Positions 4,868-6,108 of a stretch of DNA of 6,108 bases are shown here, piece by piece (the first letter of the stretch is position 1; the number at the start of each line of letters is the position of its first letter). The stretch spans positions 1 to 6,108 of the forward strand of contig OMXX01000169.1 of assembly GCA_900315105.1 (NCBI GenBank), in the 5' to 3' direction. The position numbers were made by a program, and so were the translations under genes. The notes below the pieces were generated by a model. That model was not told the DNA's origin and did no database searches. It saw nothing but the letters and a program-made list of their open reading frames with translations. This DNA comes from an uncultured Prevotellaceae bacterium. Its GTDB lineage: Bacteria; Bacteroidota; Bacteroidia; Bacteroidales; Bacteroidaceae.

Positions 4868-5692
4868 GTTGTGGTTTGATGTAGGAATAGGATGATATAC
4901 AACTTGGTCGGTTCATCAGTGACCATCAAGATAGTTGTGGTTTGATGTAGGAATAGGATGATATACAACTCTATCAACTTCTGGGGACTTGAGAACTGGG
5001 TTGTGGTTTGATGTAGGAATAGGATGATATACAACATTTAAGGTTAGACAATGAAGGGGAGCCGGTTGTGGTTTGATGTAGGAATAGGATGATATACAAC
5101 TGCAAACGAAAAAGGTAGAAAATTCTAATTGTTGTGGTTTGATGTAGGAATAGGATGATATACAACGGTCGCTGAAAAAGTAGAGACCATGGTAATGTTG
5201 TGGTTTGATGTAGGAATAGGATGATATACAACAGATAGAGAACGTGGAGGAGTTTATGTGCGTTGTGGTTTGATGTAGGAATAGGATGATATACAACCGC
5301 AGCAGCTGCAGATGCTCGAAGCGGTCGGTTGTGGTTTGATGTAGGAATAGGATGATATACAACGCCACGGCCAGTCCCCAGTCGTAGTCCTGCGTTGTGG
5401 TTTGATGTAGGAATAGGATGATATACAACTCCTCGGTCTCGAAGGTACCCTCGTAGAAGTTGTGGTTTGATGTAGGAATAGGATGATATACAACGATGCT
5501 GACGGTCAATATCTCCGTCTCATAGTTGTGGTTTGATGTAGGAATAGGATGATATACAACTTTGTACAGCATTAAACATTGAAGACACAGGTTGTGGTTT
5601 GATGTAGGAATAGAATGATATACAACTAGCGCAGGAGATACTGATCCTTCAGCAGCGTTGTGGTTTGATGTAGGAATAGGATCATATAGCAA
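4868..5692 (+). CRISPR. Type II-C CRISPR array, 13 repeats and 12 spacers
   Basis: The 36-nt repeat begins GTTGTGGTTTGATGTAGG and ends GATGATATACAAC, with inverted ends GTTGT/ACAAC. Repeats start at 4868, 4934, 5000, 5065, 5131, 5197, 5262, 5328, 5394, 5459, 5525, 5591 and 5657. The first eleven are identical. Repeat 12 has G24A (5614), and repeat 13 has G27C and loses the end. Spacers are 30 nt except numbers 3, 6 and 9, which are 29. The tracrRNA anti-repeat pairs with repeat positions 1-21, so crRNAs are read on the plus strand as spacer then 5' repeat portion. Decay at the right end makes the cas9 side the leader. Spacers 7 and 8 are GC-rich (about 67-70%) while spacer 4 is about 27%, so the targets come from different genomes. 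No spacer visibly matches this window. Confidence 0.99.
5657..5692 (+). other. Degenerate terminal CRISPR repeat
   Basis: This last unit keeps repeat positions 1-26 and 28-32, changes G27 to C, and ends ATATAGCAA instead of ATATACAAC. That is an inserted G followed by lost register, and the inverted end ACAAC is destroyed. Decay of the leader-distal repeat is typical and fixes array polarity. The unit runs straight into the hairpin at 5694. Confidence 0.9.
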
Positions 5693-5806
5693 AGGGGCTC
5701 GCTATCTCAGCGAACCCCGTATGCTAATTCATTACAAACAAAACCAAATAACCAATAACCTAAAACAAATATGCAATAAGAAAACTAAAAACGTATGAAC
5801 TTTTAC
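5690..5806 (-). ncRNA. Putative non-coding transcript or orphan leader
   Basis: A consensus promoter at 5842-5812 predicts a minus-strand RNA starting near 5806. The RNA would be U-rich (TTTTAGGTTATTGGTTATTTG and similar) with no ORF longer than a few codons, and would reach the hairpin at 5718-5694 after about 110 nt. Immediately beyond lies the CRISPR array in antisense. It may be a small RNA, an orphan 5' leader whose gene was replaced, or an antisense RNA if the hairpin leaks. It matches no RNA family I can name. Confidence 0.25.
5694..5718 (-). terminator. Strong hairpin at the array's distal end
   Basis: GGGG-C-TCGCT-ATCTC-AGCGA-A-CCCC forms a stem of 4 + 5 bp around one mismatch with a 5-nt loop. 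On the minus strand it is followed by CTTTGC, a weak U-tract, and on the plus strand by GTATGC, with none. It therefore suits termination of minus-strand transcripts better. It may also block transcripts passing between array and flank in both directions or stabilise the pre-crRNA 3' end. Confidence 0.5.
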
Positions 5807-5811
5807 TGATG

Positions 5812-5842
5812 CAAAGGTACGGGGATTTTGGGCTGATTCCAA
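5812..5842 (-). promoter_or_regulatory. Consensus promoter facing the CRISPR array
   Basis: On the minus strand, TACCTTTG (5819-5812) matches TAnnTTTG exactly, and TTG (5842-5840) lies 20 nt upstream. It closely resembles the promoter of the HU-like gene at the other end of the window. It points away from the XRE gene's body and toward the array. Confidence 0.6.
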
Positions 5843-5852
5843 GAAATTAGCC
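5831..5852. repeat. 8-bp inverted repeat over a -33 element, possible operator
   Basis: GGCTGATT and AAATTAGCC-side bases AATTAGCC (5845-5852) are inverted around CCAAGA, with one G-T position. The -33 TTG of the minus-strand promoter sits in the loop. A palindrome over the -33 box beside an XRE-type regulator gene suggests an operator, but this is position-based inference only. Confidence 0.35.
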
Positions 5853-5936
5853 AGATTCTTGTCGAAGTTGTTGCGACAGGGGAATGAGATAGCGACAGAG
5901 TAGGGGAAGAGGGTGAGAATGTGTCGTGAGGATGTC

Positions 5937-6108
5937 TTATGGCTTAGGATCAGACAGCGGTTCGCTGGCCATCATAGGTTCAAACTCATAGGCTGGGGAA
6001 CTTTCTACTTGATGAACCACCTGCAGGATGGGGTCACCAAGGGCGGCAGAAATCTTGCAAATGGTAGAGAGTGTCAGGTTATGCGTTCCTGACAGCCATC
6101 TACTCACT
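5937..6108 (-). CDS. XRE-family HTH protein, C-terminal part (HigA-like antitoxin?)
   Basis: The minus strand gives 56 residues to the TAA at 5939-5937, entering from beyond the window. The visible part starts VSRWLSGTHNLTLSTICKIS and continues AALGDPILQVV. This is the recognition-helix end of a Cro/C1-type helix-turn-helix: 'VSRWLSGTHN' is the DNA-contacting segment and 'LSTICKISAALGDP' the following helices. A polar tail of about 25 residues rich in E, P and S follows (EFEPMMASEPLSDPKP). This form is common among Bacteroidetes HigA-type antitoxins that repress their own operon, with a HigB-like toxin usually upstream, which here would lie outside the window. An ordinary XRE repressor is the alternative. 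The gene converges on the CRISPR array. Confidence 0.75.
   Translation of the reverse strand, partial: VSRWLSGTHNLTLSTICKISAALGDPILQVVHQVESSPAYEFEPMMASEPLSDPKP

Larger units (their letters stand above)
5719..5936. other. Intergenic region between array and XRE gene
   Basis: No protein gene is visible. The left part (5719-5790) is A-rich on the plus strand with recurring AACCAAATAACCAATAACC-like units. The middle carries the minus-strand promoter and palindrome. The right part has two GCGACAG copies about 20 bp apart (near 5873 and 5892) in purine-rich sequence. No clear terminator for the XRE gene is seen. Confidence 0.5.

Noticed and set aside
4916..5692. Long minus-strand open frame of 258 codons with repeated peptide units (YHPIPTSNHN and similar)
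   Set aside because: It is the CRISPR array read in antisense. A 36-nt repeat plus 30-nt spacer equals 66 nt, a multiple of three, so the frame stays open by arithmetic. The peptide repeats are just the DNA repeat in three frames.
4868..5692. Per-repeat promoters as in Neisseria II-C arrays (repeat end TATACAAC)
   Set aside because: The element resembles a sigma-70 -10 box, but Bacteroidetes primary sigma uses TAnnTTTG, which the repeat lacks. There is no sequence basis for claiming internal starts here.
5694..5718. tRNA or structured RNA gene at GGGGCTCGCT...CCCC
   Set aside because: A single hairpin only. There is no cloverleaf, anticodon arm or T-loop sequence.

Overview
The window reads as chromosomal DNA of a Bacteroidales bacterium, probably Prevotella or Bacteroides-like. 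Four things point there. The promoters fit the Bacteroidetes primary-sigma pattern (TTTG or TTG, about 19-20 nt, then TAnnTTTG). The cas9 start has no Shine-Dalgarno but an A/T-rich leader. A fragment at the left edge encodes the N-terminus of a Bacteroidetes HU-like DNA-binding protein. The Cas9 carries sequence blocks familiar from Bacteroidetes type II-C proteins.

The core (about 951-5692) is a compact type II-C CRISPR-Cas9 locus. A tracrRNA on the minus strand (about 1034 down to 951) lies directly upstream of and divergent from cas9 (1115-4735, 1206 aa, all nuclease residues present). Downstream of cas9 come a 132-nt leader and an array of 13 repeats (36 nt) and 12 spacers (29-30 nt), read in the same direction as cas9. 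The tracrRNA was found by matching the repeat: 17 of 21 bases agree at 1008-1028. It has a predicted promoter, a hairpin and a UUCG-loop intrinsic terminator. The tracrRNA and cas9 promoters are interleaved, so one polymerase footprint probably covers both. No cas1, cas2 or csn2 is present on either side within the window, so new-spacer acquisition must rely on genes elsewhere or be lost.

The left flank (1-950) holds the HU-like gene start with its promoter and an approximately 165-nt 5' UTR. Beyond it is a 206-bp structure: two perfect 35-bp inverted arms, each with three tandem GGGAAAGT units, around an AT-rich core with a perfect 38-bp palindrome. About 430 bp follow with no convincing gene, only short inverted repeats and one doubtful 42-codon ORF.

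The right flank (5693-6108) holds a strong hairpin touching the degenerate last CRISPR repeat, and a consensus minus-strand promoter pointing at the array with no protein gene after it. At the edge is the C-terminal part of an XRE-family helix-turn-helix protein resembling a HigA-type antitoxin.

Working model: Cas9, tracrRNA and pre-crRNA, each from its own predicted promoter, form a complete interference module. The flanking DNA-binding and antitoxin-like genes suggest an accessory-gene neighbourhood. All calls are by eye; nothing was searched against a database.
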